This document shows, piece after piece, positions 1 to 12,159 of a stretch of 64,000 nucleotides of DNA. The translations under genes and the position numbers were made by a program. Source of the stretch: Eretmocerus hayati (lineage: Eukaryota; Arthropoda; Insecta; Hymenoptera; Aphelinidae); assembly GCA_029851415.1 (NCBI GenBank), contig CM056743.1:11958727-12022726 (forward strand). Reading direction: 5' to 3'. Below the pieces are notes generated by a model that had not been told where the DNA came from, searched no databases, and worked only from the letters and a program-made list of their open reading frames with translations. The number at the start of each line of letters is the position of its first letter. Positions within the stretch are counted from its first letter, which is position 1.

Positions 1-135
1 TTGACTAGTGGGACCAGTCAACCCTAAGATTTACTAGTAAATCTTAGAATTGACTGAAACAGCCAGTCAATGTTGATTCGTGGAGATGAATTTCGAACAT
101 TTATTAGGCAATCTTAGGATTGACTGACTGACCCC
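1..135. repeat. Short repeat cluster, left flank of integrase-type remnant
   Basis: Several copies of TTGACTAGT, CAGTCAA and (A)ATCTTAG occur in both orientations, including the palindrome TTTACTAGTAAA. The same motif set returns at 817-952, so the two clusters bracket the 398-703 coding remnant. They look like subterminal repeats of one DNA element whose left end may lie outside the window. Boundaries are by eye. Confidence 0.5.
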
Positions 136-397
136 CGTGAATGTCCGGAACATATAATGAGCAGAGAAATAAAAATATATGGTGAGCAAAATTTATTCAT
201 GCAAAATGATATTTAGCGTGAATGTATCACAGCTGTGCACATAGTCTTAGATCTTACGTTGATACCAAACGGATGTCATATCTTCATCACATTGATAATG
301 CCATTCTAGTTTTACAAATTTTTCACCGACAAATAATATAGCACGTTGCATGATCAAAGTGAAGTTGAATTTTTCCAAAAATTTAACAATATAAAAG

Positions 398-703
398 CTA
401 CTTGTTACAGCAGCTCTGGCTATTATGAGATCCTGAATTGCACAGTATTTTTCTCACTTTACAAGAACATCTATTCAAAGAACATTTAGCTTTACAATTG
501 CAATCCGTCATCCCCTTGCTACCTGTAATCGAAATTTTTGAAGCTGCTGCTCGTAAGCACACAGTTTGCGCCTGGTCAATCTCGTTGTGGTCCAGGAATT
601 TCTCTTTGCAATCAACAAACTGGCTCCTCGTGAACAGCTGCTTAATTAAACCAGATTTTGTTCCAATTCTGTAGAAGTTCTCATCCACGATGTTGATAAT
701 CAT
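398..703 (-). pseudogene. C-terminal fragment of an integrase-type transposase with Cys-rich tail
   Basis: The 101-residue frame resembles the C-terminal end of the Ginger/KRBA2-like integrase-derived transposases that are common in animals. The middle reads FYRIGTKSGLIKQLFTRSQF, the usual lead-in. The end is a Cys-rich module with the spacing DCNCKAKC...RCSCKV...LCNSGSHNSQSCCNK, similar to a CXC/tesmin-type zinc motif. No zinc-binding N-domain or DDE core is visible upstream on this strand, so only the tail survives. The Cys residues are all in register and the frame is open to the stop at 398, which argues against chance. Assignment is by recognition of the motif pattern only. Confidence 0.6.
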
Positions 704-816
704 TCCTCAGGAGATGTACCTCAGGATCTTGTTTTCCGGCGCGAAGTTTTCAAAAGATCAGGTTCAAGTGCGAAGTATATTTTTCGTGACCAATCACGTT
801 TCGGATATTTACGGAG

Positions 817-952
817 ACTGGTTAGTCAATCCTAAGATTGACTAGTGAATGCCCGAGATGCTGCCATTTCAACAACATTGACTAGACCTCCCAGTCAATG
901 CTAGACATTTACTAGTAAATCTCAGGCATTGACTGATTTCGGACATTTACTG
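817..952. repeat. Short repeat cluster, right flank of integrase-type remnant
   Basis: Contains the same GTCAATC/CTAAGATTGACTAGT and TTTACTAGTAAATCT motifs as 1-135, partly inverted. It probably represents the other subterminal region of the same small element. Confidence 0.45.
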
Positions 953-965
953 TAACATATACATG

Positions 966-2476
966 CCGATATCATACTTGACGCGATTTGCGTGGCATTG
1001 TTTCAGCTCGGATTGGAAAGTTGTTCCATCTTCCCTAGACTTGTATTATCGTTTTTTCCGTTTTTTGCGTCCTCGGCTATAAAACTAATGAGCTAAAGGC
1101 GCCTCAGTCGTACATGTGTACGAGTTTGTCATTCAGTCAAGTGCCATGGCCTCATTTATTTCTCTTGGCTGACCGTCTGCTGGTTTTGGAAAATAATGCA
1201 TCTTGAATAACCTAAGAATAATCCCACAATGTTGCCCAAAGGGCAGGCAAAAGGAGTATCTACCAAGGTTTACTTATTGTGTCCCATTGCACTGGGGAAC
1301 CGGAGAAAATTGATTCCATTCAGTGCTGAAATCCATATTTTAGTTGATTGGTTTCTGCGATATCCAACTTGTTCATCAAACATTGGCCCGGCCAAAAATC
1401 AATCATAAACAGAATCATGATTGCTTCCATCTGATGGAAGGATACTATTGAATTTGATTGCGAAGCTTCTCTATGGTATCAACAGAAGTGCCACACATTC
1501 ACGTTCATCTGCGCATCCACACAAAAAGAGAAGCTGAGATTCGAAAGAAATTCATACGAGAGTATCAGTTACAACAATTCAATTTCTGTACATTGGCGAG
1601 AGAGTTCCGATTGTTTGTTGTAGATATAGATCCTTGTGAAATGTCTATGTTTTCAACTCGTTGATGGAAACTGAGTTCCCTGGGTGGTCGTTTTGAGTGA
1701 AAGCAAAATTGCATCAATCTCCATTGGGTGCACTTTCGTGGCACGGAATTCATTCTCTCTATATAGTTTATGTGAAAGTCACTCTCGTCCTGATTCATGT
1801 GCCGATACCGAACGCCCAAGGCAGAATTGAACTGTCAACTAGAAAGTTGTCATATGCTCTATCCACATAGTATGATTGAATTGCAGTTTCAAGACCTTGA
1901 ATAGTTCCTTTGAATACAAATAGCTGTTACCGTTTGAAATCAGATAGTCATTCATCGTATGATGATTATTTCCTGGTATTCGTCCTCTCAACTGCACGTC
2001 ATTTTCACAGCAGATATCAATTCAATAATTCGCGTGATGATGGCTGACCATATCTTGATGTATTTTACTTGTGGATGGAGGATGATCTGATGACGGGGTC
2101 TGACCAAATCTTGAGCTGCTCTACTGGGAAAATTCGGGAATTGAATTTGAATTTGATGACAAACGAGAAACTTCTGCACAGGTGATCGATGAACCAATGA
2201 TTTTATCAGCCTGAACTCACGCTCTAAGTAGAGCGAGAAAGATACCAATCATAAAATGCTCGATAGAGGGCACTTGAAAAGCGTCAGTCATTGAAAGTGA
2301 CAGGAATATTCTCGACTTGAATGGTACAATCTCACTCCTCTTCTCATCCCAAAAGATTCGAAATGAATGGTTTTACACAATCATGATATCCATTGTTGAG
2401 GGTCGTATAGTCTACAGTGACTACTCCATACCAACTCTTGGATGATTAAGCTCTTTGATTAAAGAAATATGTTTAT
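966..2476. other. No gene or structured repeat recognised
   Basis: Only short frames (under 90 codons) that resemble nothing known to me. Composition is ordinary AT-rich non-coding DNA. Confidence 0.5.
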
Positions 2477-3314
2477 AAGGTAAGTGTACCCAACTTGCCT
2501 CTGTACCCAACTTGCCCCCATATGCCGATCTCAGGAATGGGCGCTCGTTGACCTTCCCGCAATTTTTCTTTACGTTTGTTATGTTAAAATATGAGAAAAT
2601 ACGTAGTTTTTAACGACCCCGGATCATTTCTGCGTTCTCCAGAAAATATAAAGTGAGTTTTCCATTTTTCGTGTTTGCACGGCTGAGAAATCACCGAGGA
2701 AATCCCGTTCACTAGAACCGGTGCCAATTTATTTTTATTCGACCAATCTTGGACGTACCTTAGCGCATTCGATTCCTTGTCTCAAGACCTTCAAAATCCG
2801 CTCTTCAGGGTTGCAGAACTCTGATTTGGAGCGATTTTATGTACAAAACACGAAGATGGTTTGAGAATCAAGAGGGCCGACATCGGAGTGTACCCAACAT
2901 GCCCCCATGGGGTTATCTCGGAAAGGCGTGCAGTATGGCTTTTTTTACCCCTCAGAACGTGTTTATCACGTCAAAATGGGTCGGGAACGATGTTTTGGTC
3001 CAGCTAAAAGCTACAAATGTCGCTGCACGGTGATCAAAATGTATCAAAGCGATTTTATTCACTTCATCGCCGATTTACATTGTTTTAAATGATGGGGGCA
3101 AATTGGGTACACACTTTTGTAAACTCTCAAAAATCACCTTTCGGGAGAATTCAAACAGTTCGGCTCCACTTCATCCAAATTGGACGTATCTTAGCTCATT
3201 TTAATGATCTTGAGACAAGCTTCAAAATGAGTTAAAGTACAATTGAAAATATTGAGATTAGCCAGAATTATTAAGAAAATGGCTTAATAGGGGCAAGTTG
3301 GGTACACTGACCTT
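2477..3314. mobile_element. Non-autonomous element with GTGTACCCAACTTGCC termini
   Basis: The left end AAGGTAAGTGTACCCAACTT is the inverted partner of the right end, where GGGGCAAGTTGGGTACAC is followed by TGACCTT. Internal degenerate copies of the same motif occur at about 2500, 2890 (ACCCAACATGCCCCC) and 3095 (inverted), giving subterminal iterons. There is no long ORF, so this is a MITE-like element of about 840 bp. A target duplication is not clear. Confidence 0.6.
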
Positions 3315-3523
3315 ATTTCAACACATAACTACCCCAAATCTTCATCCAATACCAATTGTTTGGCCATCTGTTAAATTCGTTCCATGTTTTTCAACGCTAA
3401 CAACATCGTACTATTTGCACCGATGGAACCCACAAGTCTATTTTCCGCTCCCAAGTCTTTTCAATAGTTAAACTTTTGCCACAAAGTTCGAGGATGGAAT
3501 TCGTGTTCTTGAGATCGCCATGA

Positions 3524-3760
3524 TAGTATATTCCGATATGATAGCGGGAATGTTGGTTTCTGCACAACGAGTGATATTTTTCGGCCCGAACCGAAGGTGA
3601 GGATCGGAATCGTCACGAGGACGCGGAAAACAACCTATCTGAGTGTCGAATACTACTCTCCCATCAGCTGTGCGGGAAACAAAATCAAAATTACCGTGAG
3701 AAATAATCATTTTCCCCACAGAGAACAGAGAGGATGTTGATGTGGTCACATCGCCACATG
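3524..3760. mobile_element. MITE fragment of the AGTATATT...GCGGG family
   Basis: The sequence AGTATATTCCGATATGATAG followed by CGGGAATGTTGGTTT matches one arm of the foldback at 17672-18016, continuing through CACAACGAGTGATATTTT, the CCGAACCGAAGG segment and the ACGAGGA..GCGG segment. The second arm is missing. A minus-strand frame across it is also seen in the 17.7-kb copy; this reflects shared repeat sequence, not a gene. Confidence 0.6.
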
Positions 3761-3769
3761 AACGACCTA

Positions 3770-5905
3770 CCTTGAAGTCCTGATTTCCTTTGCAATATTT
3801 TGATTTCACCGACCTAAGAATACAGATTGTCAGGTTAACCTTTTCGATTTAGTAAAATGACAAATATTGCACATAAAATGTAGAAGATCAATCCCATTTC
3901 CTCTCATTAACTCAATTTTTAGTGACAACAGGTAACTCTGCACACAGAATGCAATAGACTGTAGCATTGATAATCAAGCACGACAGTTGAATTGTCTCGA
4001 GATTTCGTCGATAATGTGTAATTACTCATGGAGTGTTTAGCTACCTCGTAAATGTGGTTTCGAAGCAAGAAGTTCTAAAAGAGACTTGTGGGGAACCTTC
4101 GGAGCTCGAACTAGATGTGAGTTGGTGAGTTTGGAGGGTATAAGATAGATAGGATGCGGTGAATGAATAGAAACTGCCCGTGATGAGTTGGCCGGGGCTG
4201 GAAGGAATCAGGGTGCAGTTCTATAAAGTGAGCGTGGGAAACTCTTCTGATGGGAGTTCATTTTACAGTTTCCTCAAGAGCTTTAACATAATTTCGATGA
4301 TATGATACCTGATTATCGTGGAATCGTGAACTCATAGAACAGCAGAAAAATACAAAATTCGAGGAATATTCTATCGTAGAAATAACCAAAGTGACCCTAC
4401 AGAGACACAAGATAAATCACTCCTATCTTGATGACATCGTGATATATCGAGCTTGAATTCTTGCATGTACTAACTCCCAGCCAATCAATGACTTCCTTGA
4501 ACCGGTGTATTGACAGTAGTCAAGATGAGATGGTGGTCATAGCCGTGGGGGTTCACGTGGCTTTGCTTGCATAGTCAATGAGTCTCGATTGACCGAGGTT
4601 TCGATTTGATTATTCAAGAGCAAACGTCATCTATTCCAATCACTTCTATTTAATACACAGTTCACGTCTTCCACTCAGTTATTTCAAGGATAACTGCATT
4701 AGAATATAAAAATGCGATGTCGCACTCTGATCAAATTTTGGGAATCAGGTATTGATCCATCCATTTAATATTCCACGATGAAAGCGAGACGAATCTTTTA
4801 GTAGCATTGGAAGGTACAAAATTTCTTTCACATGAAATATTCATGCGATGAATAAAAATTCACCTGAATGATTAGAGGTAACACAATTTACTGCCTACGT
4901 GCTGAACAAATTCGTCTTCGATTAGAAAATCCTCAAGAGTAACGTCCAACATTACCCGAAAAATTGCAGTCAATTTACCCGTGTGCTTCTGGAATGTGAA
5001 CCAATCCACAGAAGCTTCACGAATCTATTTGAGAGGTTACCGCACTTTTAGATGTCTGTTATCATTTCTCTCTCTCGAACGCCTAAAACAGTACCATTGA
5101 TTTGGAAATTGAATCTGGATACTCGCGATACATTCAATCCGAAATTTCGCTACGACTAAACGTCAATACCAAGTAGCTGAATTTTGGACTGTCTCGGCAG
5201 ACTTCCTTCACACCTATTCCATCGGTTGAAAGAGTAACAAAGAGCAACCCCAGGGATTCCCTTCAGTGTTACGTCATCACGGCATCCCGCATGTTTTTCA
5301 TGTGAAATTGCGTTCGCTGAGAGAGTGAGAGTCGCGGGCGCTGCAAACGACTTGAGAGGTTATCTATTGGCAACTTGGCAAATGTTGGTTCATGGCTCTC
5401 TTCGGACTCGCGCAATACCTTATCTGTGGTAACACTCCACTTTACTCTGCTTCCTTCTTAATCGTCACGTTAATCGAAAAAAGTAGCGCCGAACAAGGTA
5501 TCAATTATTATGCTTCGGTAAGCTAAGATTCCAAACTTGTAAATATTGTGACGATGTTGTAACGTAAAAGGTTTTGTGAACTTCACGATCGATCCGTGAG
5601 TCCAGGATCCAAGGGGGAATTTCTGATAGCATGAAAAATTATGGTCGCACTTTTTTTCATCGGAAGAATGATAGCTACTCGTGGATCGGAATCAAGAGTT
5701 TAAACACCTACCTGGCGATATATATTGAAGGAAAACTCCAGACATGCTAATGCTATTTTGTCAGTCAGCTAGCCCAGTTCTTTGACAGCAATTCGAATCG
5801 ATTTTGTTGGAAGAAGACACGAGATTGGTTGAATTGTGAACCAACTAGCTGAATTCATTATTCTTGAATTGAACAAATTCTCATTTTGTATAGTGTAACG
5901 GCTGC
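3770..5905. other. No gene recognised
   Basis: No ORF of note and no tandem or inverted repeat that I could see. It may be host intergenic or intronic sequence. Confidence 0.45.
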
Positions 5906-5909
5906 GCCT

Positions 5910-6415
5910 TGTGTAATGTGTAGAATGAATGGATGTATGAATGTAATGCTTGTTTTGATGTTTGATGTGTACGATGTGTGAATGTATTTGTGTAATGTGT
6001 AAAATGAATAGATGTATGAATGTAATGCTTGTTTTGAATGTTTAATGTGTACAACGCATAAATATATTTGTGTAATGTGTAGAATGGAAGGATGTATGCA
6101 TGTAATGCTTGTTTTGAATGTTTGATGTGTACGATGTGTGAATGTATTTGTGTAATGTGTAAAATGAATAGATGTATGAATGTAATGCTTGTTTTGAATG
6201 TTTAATGTGTACAACGCATGAATATACTTGTGTAATGTGTTGTTTGAACGAATGTATAAAATGTGATGCGTATTTTGACTGTTTGACGCGTGTAATGTAT
6301 GAATGCACTTGTGTAATGTGTGTACTGAATGAATGTAGGGATGTAACGTGTATTTTAAGTATTTGATGTGTGTGAGGTATGATTATACGCGTAATATGTG
6401 AGTTGAATGTATGTG
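5910..6415. repeat. Tandem array, 80-bp period, alternating A/B units
   Basis: Units start with TGTGTAATGTGT at 5910, 5989, 6069, 6149, 6229 and 6310, a period of 79-81 bp, and decay after about 6390. Units 1 and 3 share GTGTACGATGTGTGAATG, while units 2 and 4 share GTGTACAACGCATAAATA or a close variant. The array therefore has a 160-bp higher-order period. The Thr/His-rich frames on the minus strand come from the array. Confidence 0.9.
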
Positions 6416-6799
6416 TTGATTATAATACGAAAATATATAGAAGTTATGTGCGTTTTGAGATAGGAATGCGAAGATAAATGTAATATAGTTTAAACGGTCG
6501 AAGTAAGTGCGAATGGAAAAGGTGGAAGTAGATGTAAGGAAAGCGCGAGAAGGCGACGGGAAACCGAAGGGTAATAAAAAACGAGTGGCGAACGAGACAA
6601 GGGACAGAGAAAAACATCGCGAGTCCACGGTCAAGGTTGACTTTCGCCGAGCCGAAATTCCACTCTATGAGCTATTGCATACCCTCCACGCAGGTGGCTA
6701 CATCAGTCTTGGCTCGGCCTATGTTCGGTATACGTGTATACTACAAGTACCGACCTTTTTGACGCTTTACCCAGAAATCACACCCGCCGCGTACCAACG

Positions 6800-7450
6800 A
6801 TTGTAACCCTTTGGAATGTTGTAGGCGACCTTCCCATTAGAGGAAAATACCTTAGATTCTTAGAATCATTCAGATGGTAATCCCTCCATCGGAAAATTCC
6901 AAACATTCCTCAATTTAGTATAAAAAGGCCTGCAAAAAAGCAGAGTTAGCTCAGTTTTTCTCCAGTTTTCCTCCGTGTCGGTCCTCTCGGCAGATAACCC
7001 TTCGGTCTAGAGTCAACTTCTCGCTGACCTTACGATCAAGTGTTGTACATGTGTGTTATTGTGACAAGTTGATCGTGTGAAGTTGAACGTTGTGTGAAGC
7101 AAATATCGAGACCAATATCTCGATCAAGGATCGAGATCGATACAGAATTTAAGTGATCTTGAATCAATATCTGTGTTATTCCGAATCCGGAATTGAGTGT
7201 TTAGTGAACAACCACCAAGAATATCGAGACCGATATCTCGATCAAGAATCCAAAATCGTCATTCAGTGATCAGAATTTTGAAAATAGCAGAGACCAATAT
7301 ATCCAGATATCGCCGAGAAATATTTAACCTGCCGATATTGTCAACATCAGAGTATAGAGTTGTAATGAATCAGATCAAGAATAATTGAAGCAGTTCCTTC
7401 ATTGTCTTCGTATTTATTATCATCATCTGCAAACCCGAATGAGGTGAGTA
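6800..7450 (+). promoter_or_regulatory. Promoter-like segment with TATA box, initiator and possible splice donor
   Basis: TATAAAAAG lies at 6919-6927, and an arthropod-type initiator TCAGTT at 6951-6956 is about 32 bp downstream. No long ORF follows. A donor-like GAG|GTGAGT occurs near 7441. A 32-bp segment with ATATCGAGACC and ATATCTCGATCAAG is duplicated at about 7101 and 7218. This could be a host core promoter plus 5' exon, or a solo LTR; no matching second copy is in the window to decide. Confidence 0.35.
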
Positions 7451-7640
7451 ATCAACATTAGAATAATTCTGAGAATATATCCAACCCAGATACACGGAAG
7501 ATACTCATCGATGTACTGACTCGAGGGAAGATAGAATATTATACACGAAACCATCCAACTCATTAACAACGTTCAGACCGGACTTGCAACTCACCGACAA
7601 GAATCATATATTCGTTGTACCAATCTTCCCGTTTCATCGC

Positions 7641-7678
7641 CCATAACCCATAACCCGTAACCCATAACCCATAACCCA
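7641..7678. repeat. Short tandem run of ATAACCC
   Basis: Five 7-bp units, one carrying a G for A change. The reverse complement is GGGTTAT, superficially telomere-like but not the insect TTAGG repeat. Confidence 0.8.
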
Positions 7679-7928
7679 TGTGAACCCGAAATTCGCCAAA
7701 TTTGTGATTTAATAGGAATTCGTTCAGGAACTCGTTTCGATAACTTCCAATTAATCGCAACTCGTGTCATACACTCCAACCTTCATCAACAAACCGATCT
7801 CTTCACTCCCTTACTCCCGGAGGATATTAGCTCCGCTATTGCCTCAAAAACTAGGGAATATCAGAAAATAAGTTATGGAATCGTTGTGTATTTTTGAATG
7901 AAAGAAATTTGATTGTTGACTTAGTATT

Positions 7929-8242
7929 ATTATCAGGGGAACGCTACTATATACCGTAATTTGGTTGAACAGATAGCCCTTGTTAATTATTAATTATTTA
8001 TTAATTATTTATATTATCAGGGGAACGCTACTATATACCGTAATTCGGTTAAACAGATAGGCATTGTTAACTATTAATTATTCATTAATTATTTACATTA
8101 TCAGTGGAACGCTACTATATACCGTAATTCGGTTGAACAGATAGCCCTTGTTAATTATTAATTATTTATTAATTATTTATATTATCAGGGGAACGCTGCT
8201 ATATACCGGAATTCGATTGAACAGATAGCCTTTGTTAATTAT
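7929..8242. repeat. Tandem array, 84-bp period, 3.7 copies
   Basis: ATTATCAG starts units at 7929, 8013, 8097 and 8181, exactly 84 bp apart. Each unit has GGAACGCTACTATATACCG, a GGTTGAACAGATAG-type segment and an AT-rich TTAATTATTAATTATT stretch. Copies are highly similar, which suggests recent expansion. Confidence 0.92.
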
Positions 8243-8893
8243 AAGGGATATGAGTGAGTGAGTGTTTGTGAAAGAATAATCAACGATTCTGTAACAATAG
8301 GATTAACATTCGTCTCACCCACAATCTCGTATTTCTGTTGAAATACATAGCACTATGTAATTAATATTTGACCTCTGTATATCTCACAAACAAATGAACT
8401 CAAATTATGTATATTTTGAGAATCATAAGACGTTTTCATTAGAACATTCATGAGTCAAACTAATGCTTTAGAACAAAACTTGTGAAGATAGTCACTTTTA
8501 TCCTCATTCCCAAATGTAGTGACAAAATTTGGAAAAGATCGCAATTGTTATGTTTCAACTCGATCAGGAGCTCCATGACCGTATTGCTCATGTATTGATC
8601 GAGGTCGAAGTCCCCAAGTTATAACATAGGATATTCCTGATCATGAATTAGATTGTACGTACAACTGAAAGCAGAACGCGCAAATCTTGGATTTGCCAAT
8701 TCAATTTAATAACGACAGGCGTATCGGATAACCGTATCGAGGCAAAATGAGAACTAGCACGTAGGTCCCCGGATAATTTATCGTTCTCGGAAGGTAAGAA
8801 AGAGTCGAAAGTCTACGGATTGGTGAAGCCTAAGCTCGTATTCAATTATCGGCAAATCCGTTCGACTAAAGACCAGATCTAAATCTCACTCAC
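8243..8893. other. No gene recognised
   Basis: No coding or structured signal seen between the 84-bp array and the foldback. Confidence 0.45.
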
Positions 8894-9220
8894 AAGGAGA
8901 GGCCAGGGAGTGCGGGTCACGGATTCGGATGAAACTCTGGGAATCATCCTCTTTTAGCACCAAAAGATGATACCCAAAGCCGCAGAGTCTAACGCTCAAG
9001 CGTTTCCGAGCTACAGGCTACAGCCCATGCATTACAGTATACCTATATATGTGGGAAAATGGTATATATAGATATACTGTAATGCATGGGTTATAGGCTG
9101 TAGCTCGAGAACGCTTGAGCGTTGGACTCTGCGGCTTTGGGTATCATTTTTTGGTGCTAAAAGGAGATGATTCCCAGAGTTTCATCCGAATCCGTGACCC
9201 GCACTCCCTGGCCTCTCCTT
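8894..9220. mobile_element. Near-perfect foldback element (327 bp)
   Basis: AAGGAGAGGCCAGGGAGTGC at 8894 is repeated in reverse complement ending at 9220. The two arms pair along almost their whole length, meeting around 9055 in an AT-rich loop with TATATA. Differences between arms are few. There is no ORF. A diverged single arm of the same family sits at 23440-23580. Confidence 0.9.
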
Positions 9221-10010
9221 AACAGATCCAATCACTCGCTCTGTGCTTTTTCGTGTAGATTCTTATACATTTCGACATTCAAAGAACTTGATCGATTGCT
9301 CGACTTTTTTCTGTTTGTAAATCGAGAAGGAATCGGATTTATTTGAAAATTGACGCCCGTTGTAGTATCATGGAGTAATTTTCATCCTACTCATTCTTTA
9401 CAAATCTTACTCGCCTCCTGTTCCCACCTCAATGCCCCCCCCCCTTCACATGTTAAGATTTGCACTCTCTGAATAATTCTTGTTTTTTTTGTTTTTAGAA
9501 CGATACCAGCGGGTTTTTACATTTTTCGAGTTTGGAGAGAACGGACTTTGCGTTTAACCAACTTGCTACCAGATATCTTTGGTTCTTTCAATTGCAACCC
9601 GAGATATATCTCAGAATAAGTTTTCTAAGTTCCGAAATTTCTAATCAGACAGATTGTGAGTGCAAAATATGGAGATTAATCGTAAAAAGCGGGGATATAC
9701 CCTACTGCCACCTTGAACTCATCTCGAATTTGCATGGAGTGCACAACTCTCTAATACCACCCAGGCCGTATCACAATTTTCATTGCGGGGTCGGTTGTCA
9801 ATAATCTTATTTCGATCATAAATCAGACTCCCATTTTGTCTAACACTTGGGACCGAGGCTTATCTCTTCTCTCGTTGTTTACGTGCTTGGCCAAGTGAGT
9901 TGCTATGAGAAATAGTTTTTGATACACTGTACGTAAAAATGTACCATACGTGCAGTTTTCCAACTTTTCTTCACAGTTCCCAAAAGATCTCACCTTGGTA
10001 CGATGAAGTA
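9221..10010. other. No gene recognised
   Basis: Contains a C-run near 9435-9445 and short unrecognised frames only. Confidence 0.45.
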
Positions 10011-10170
10011 CACTCGGCAACGGTCTGAACTGACCTGGGTTCATCAATCGATCGTGTTTGATAACTCCAGACTCATGGCAAAAAAAAACACGCGAGATAG
10101 AGGTACCTAAAATTGGCGAAACCGATCGATTGATCGAAGCAAGGTCAGTTCAGACCGTTGCCGAATGCAC
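10011..10170. repeat. Small inverted repeat (about 44-bp arms)
   Basis: CACTCGGCAACGGTCTGAAC at 10011 reappears inverted, ending at 10170. The arms continue through CTGACC and TCAATCGATCG. A TA-dinucleotide microsatellite follows at about 10175-10200. Likely a small MITE. Confidence 0.8.
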
Positions 10171-10200
10171 ATGACATATATATATATATATATATATATC

Positions 10201-12155
10201 TTTACACCGGTATTTAAAAATGTACAATATAGAATAGATTATCCGAGCCATTATGAGTCCATAAGTGTATGACATACCAATAAAATAAAATCGGTTATTT
10301 AGACCAATTAAAAATTGTCTCCGATTTGGTTTATGCACGGTGAAGAGATTCTTTCATATCGTGTCTTGAGTGCACAGTCAAGCGTGCAGTAACCGAAACA
10401 TAACCAGAGAGATAGAGACCGTCTTGCCTAATAGCTCTTGAGCAAATTGACTCTTGACTATCTGGCTCGAGGTGGGTACCTATAGGTACCATATTGGCAG
10501 ATTGCCGGAAATGGATAGCGTATGGACTCGGATGTGAGAGGCTCGAGTTGTGAGTTATCGCGGACGAGGTACTTGTAAATTCTCGGGTTCATGCGATTTG
10601 CTCAGTCAAGAAGAGAGCCCAGCTGCATCCACTTCGAGATTTTGATGTGCAAGATTTGGAATATGGAAATTCGAGGGAGAGAGAGTAGGAGAACTGAAAT
10701 ATCGTATATTTTTCATTATTTCCGAGTACAATTACATGAAAGCCTATTTGTTTGGTGGGATCGTTGACCTGATTCTATTCTGAGGGTAATTCTGAATACG
10801 GAAGTGATCCTTGTGGAGTCCCTGATCCTAGACTCTGTCATATCATTGGCTTAGACCATAAAAAACTCACCGTGGTCGTGGAAATTGAATTTTTTTTGTT
10901 GATTAATCCTCATTGACGAGTATGAGTGCCTCCGGGAACAAAACTGTATTTGGCACACTACGAGTTCCGTCCTCACGCATGTTTCTGCAGGAATAATTCC
11001 TCCTACTCTTCAGTGTAGATAACCGAAACGCGTCGTTTCATATAGATTGGAAAATTTAATATACGCAACGGTTCATAGAGAGCATTAATTTTCATGATAA
11101 TTATACATTGCTTCTGGGCATTAGAGTCAAAGAGACTTATATTATCTAAAAAAACTTTTATTCCAAGTTTATGAATAACACGGTATCTTTCGGGAATCGG
11201 TCCGCTTCTGCCATGCAGGAAAAATCTTTCCATATTTCAGATACAACCAGTATTGATCTCGAGGAGTGTGAGAAATGTGTGGTTTTTCATCCAAGAATGG
11301 ATTAGCTGTGTTTTAATCAAAGGAAAGAGGAGATAGATAGGTGTGGTTATGTTTTTATGAGACTCCGTCAATTGTAGGAAATCTGATGAAACCAAGCGTT
11401 TTATGGTGGAAAAATCACAAGACTGCAGATCTTGTTTTAATTCTCCGGTTCTGCGTCAATCTGAAAATTTCCCCATGCCAGAAGTCATGTACATATTTGG
11501 ATCTGAAAAATCCCCTTTTGAAAGGATTTTTCTAACTGAAATCGTTCTCATTCGGAATATGTACACACACAAAAGCCGCATTAGTAGGGCTATTGTGAAC
11601 CGGATCAATCTGTGTCCGAATCTATCTACGGAGTACACTCGACCTGAATTGAAACAATAGCACAGAGAATATGCTCAGTAAAATCATACATCAGGGTAGG
11701 ATGAATGAAATTTAATCCATACATGCACATAATTACAACTGGAGCGCGAAACGGAAGGTTGACTGGACGACAAAGCCCTAAAGCATAATATACATGAGCA
11801 TATGTTAAATGGATGTAGCTATTGTTCATTTAATCTCAAATTCCCGTACCTAGCTATGCGTGCTTTGTCATTCAGTGTCTTGAGAACAAAAATGAGGGAT
11901 CACGAGTTGATCTAAATGCTCGAACATGCATAATGATGCCTCGTGATGAATTGCAACAGTATGGAATATCGATTCTTGTTTTCACACATCTCTAATCGCA
12001 TTTTCTCAGTTCTTCAAATTTTCATCGGTATGGACACTACTCGATTAACTGCAGCTTTAGAATTTCATGCAAAGATGAACGATAGTTGAAAAGGTTCGAG
12101 TTTGCCGAAATTGAAAAGTAGTCAACTTACAAGAGAAGTGAGGAGGTAGTTCTGT
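10201..12155. other. No gene recognised
   Basis: Short frames at 11003-11233 (minus) and 11341-11660 (plus) match nothing known to me. A 16-bp perfect palindrome, GGTACCTATAGGTACC, lies at 10475-10490. Confidence 0.45.
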
Positions 12156-12159
12156 CTTA

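Noticed and set aside
5858..6308. Minus-strand Thr/His/Tyr-rich frames of 88-118 codons
   Set aside because: They are translation of the 80-bp array and change frame with unit length.
6507..6806. 99-codon plus-strand frame with a basic N-terminus
   Set aside because: It starts within decayed array sequence and has no recognisable domain.
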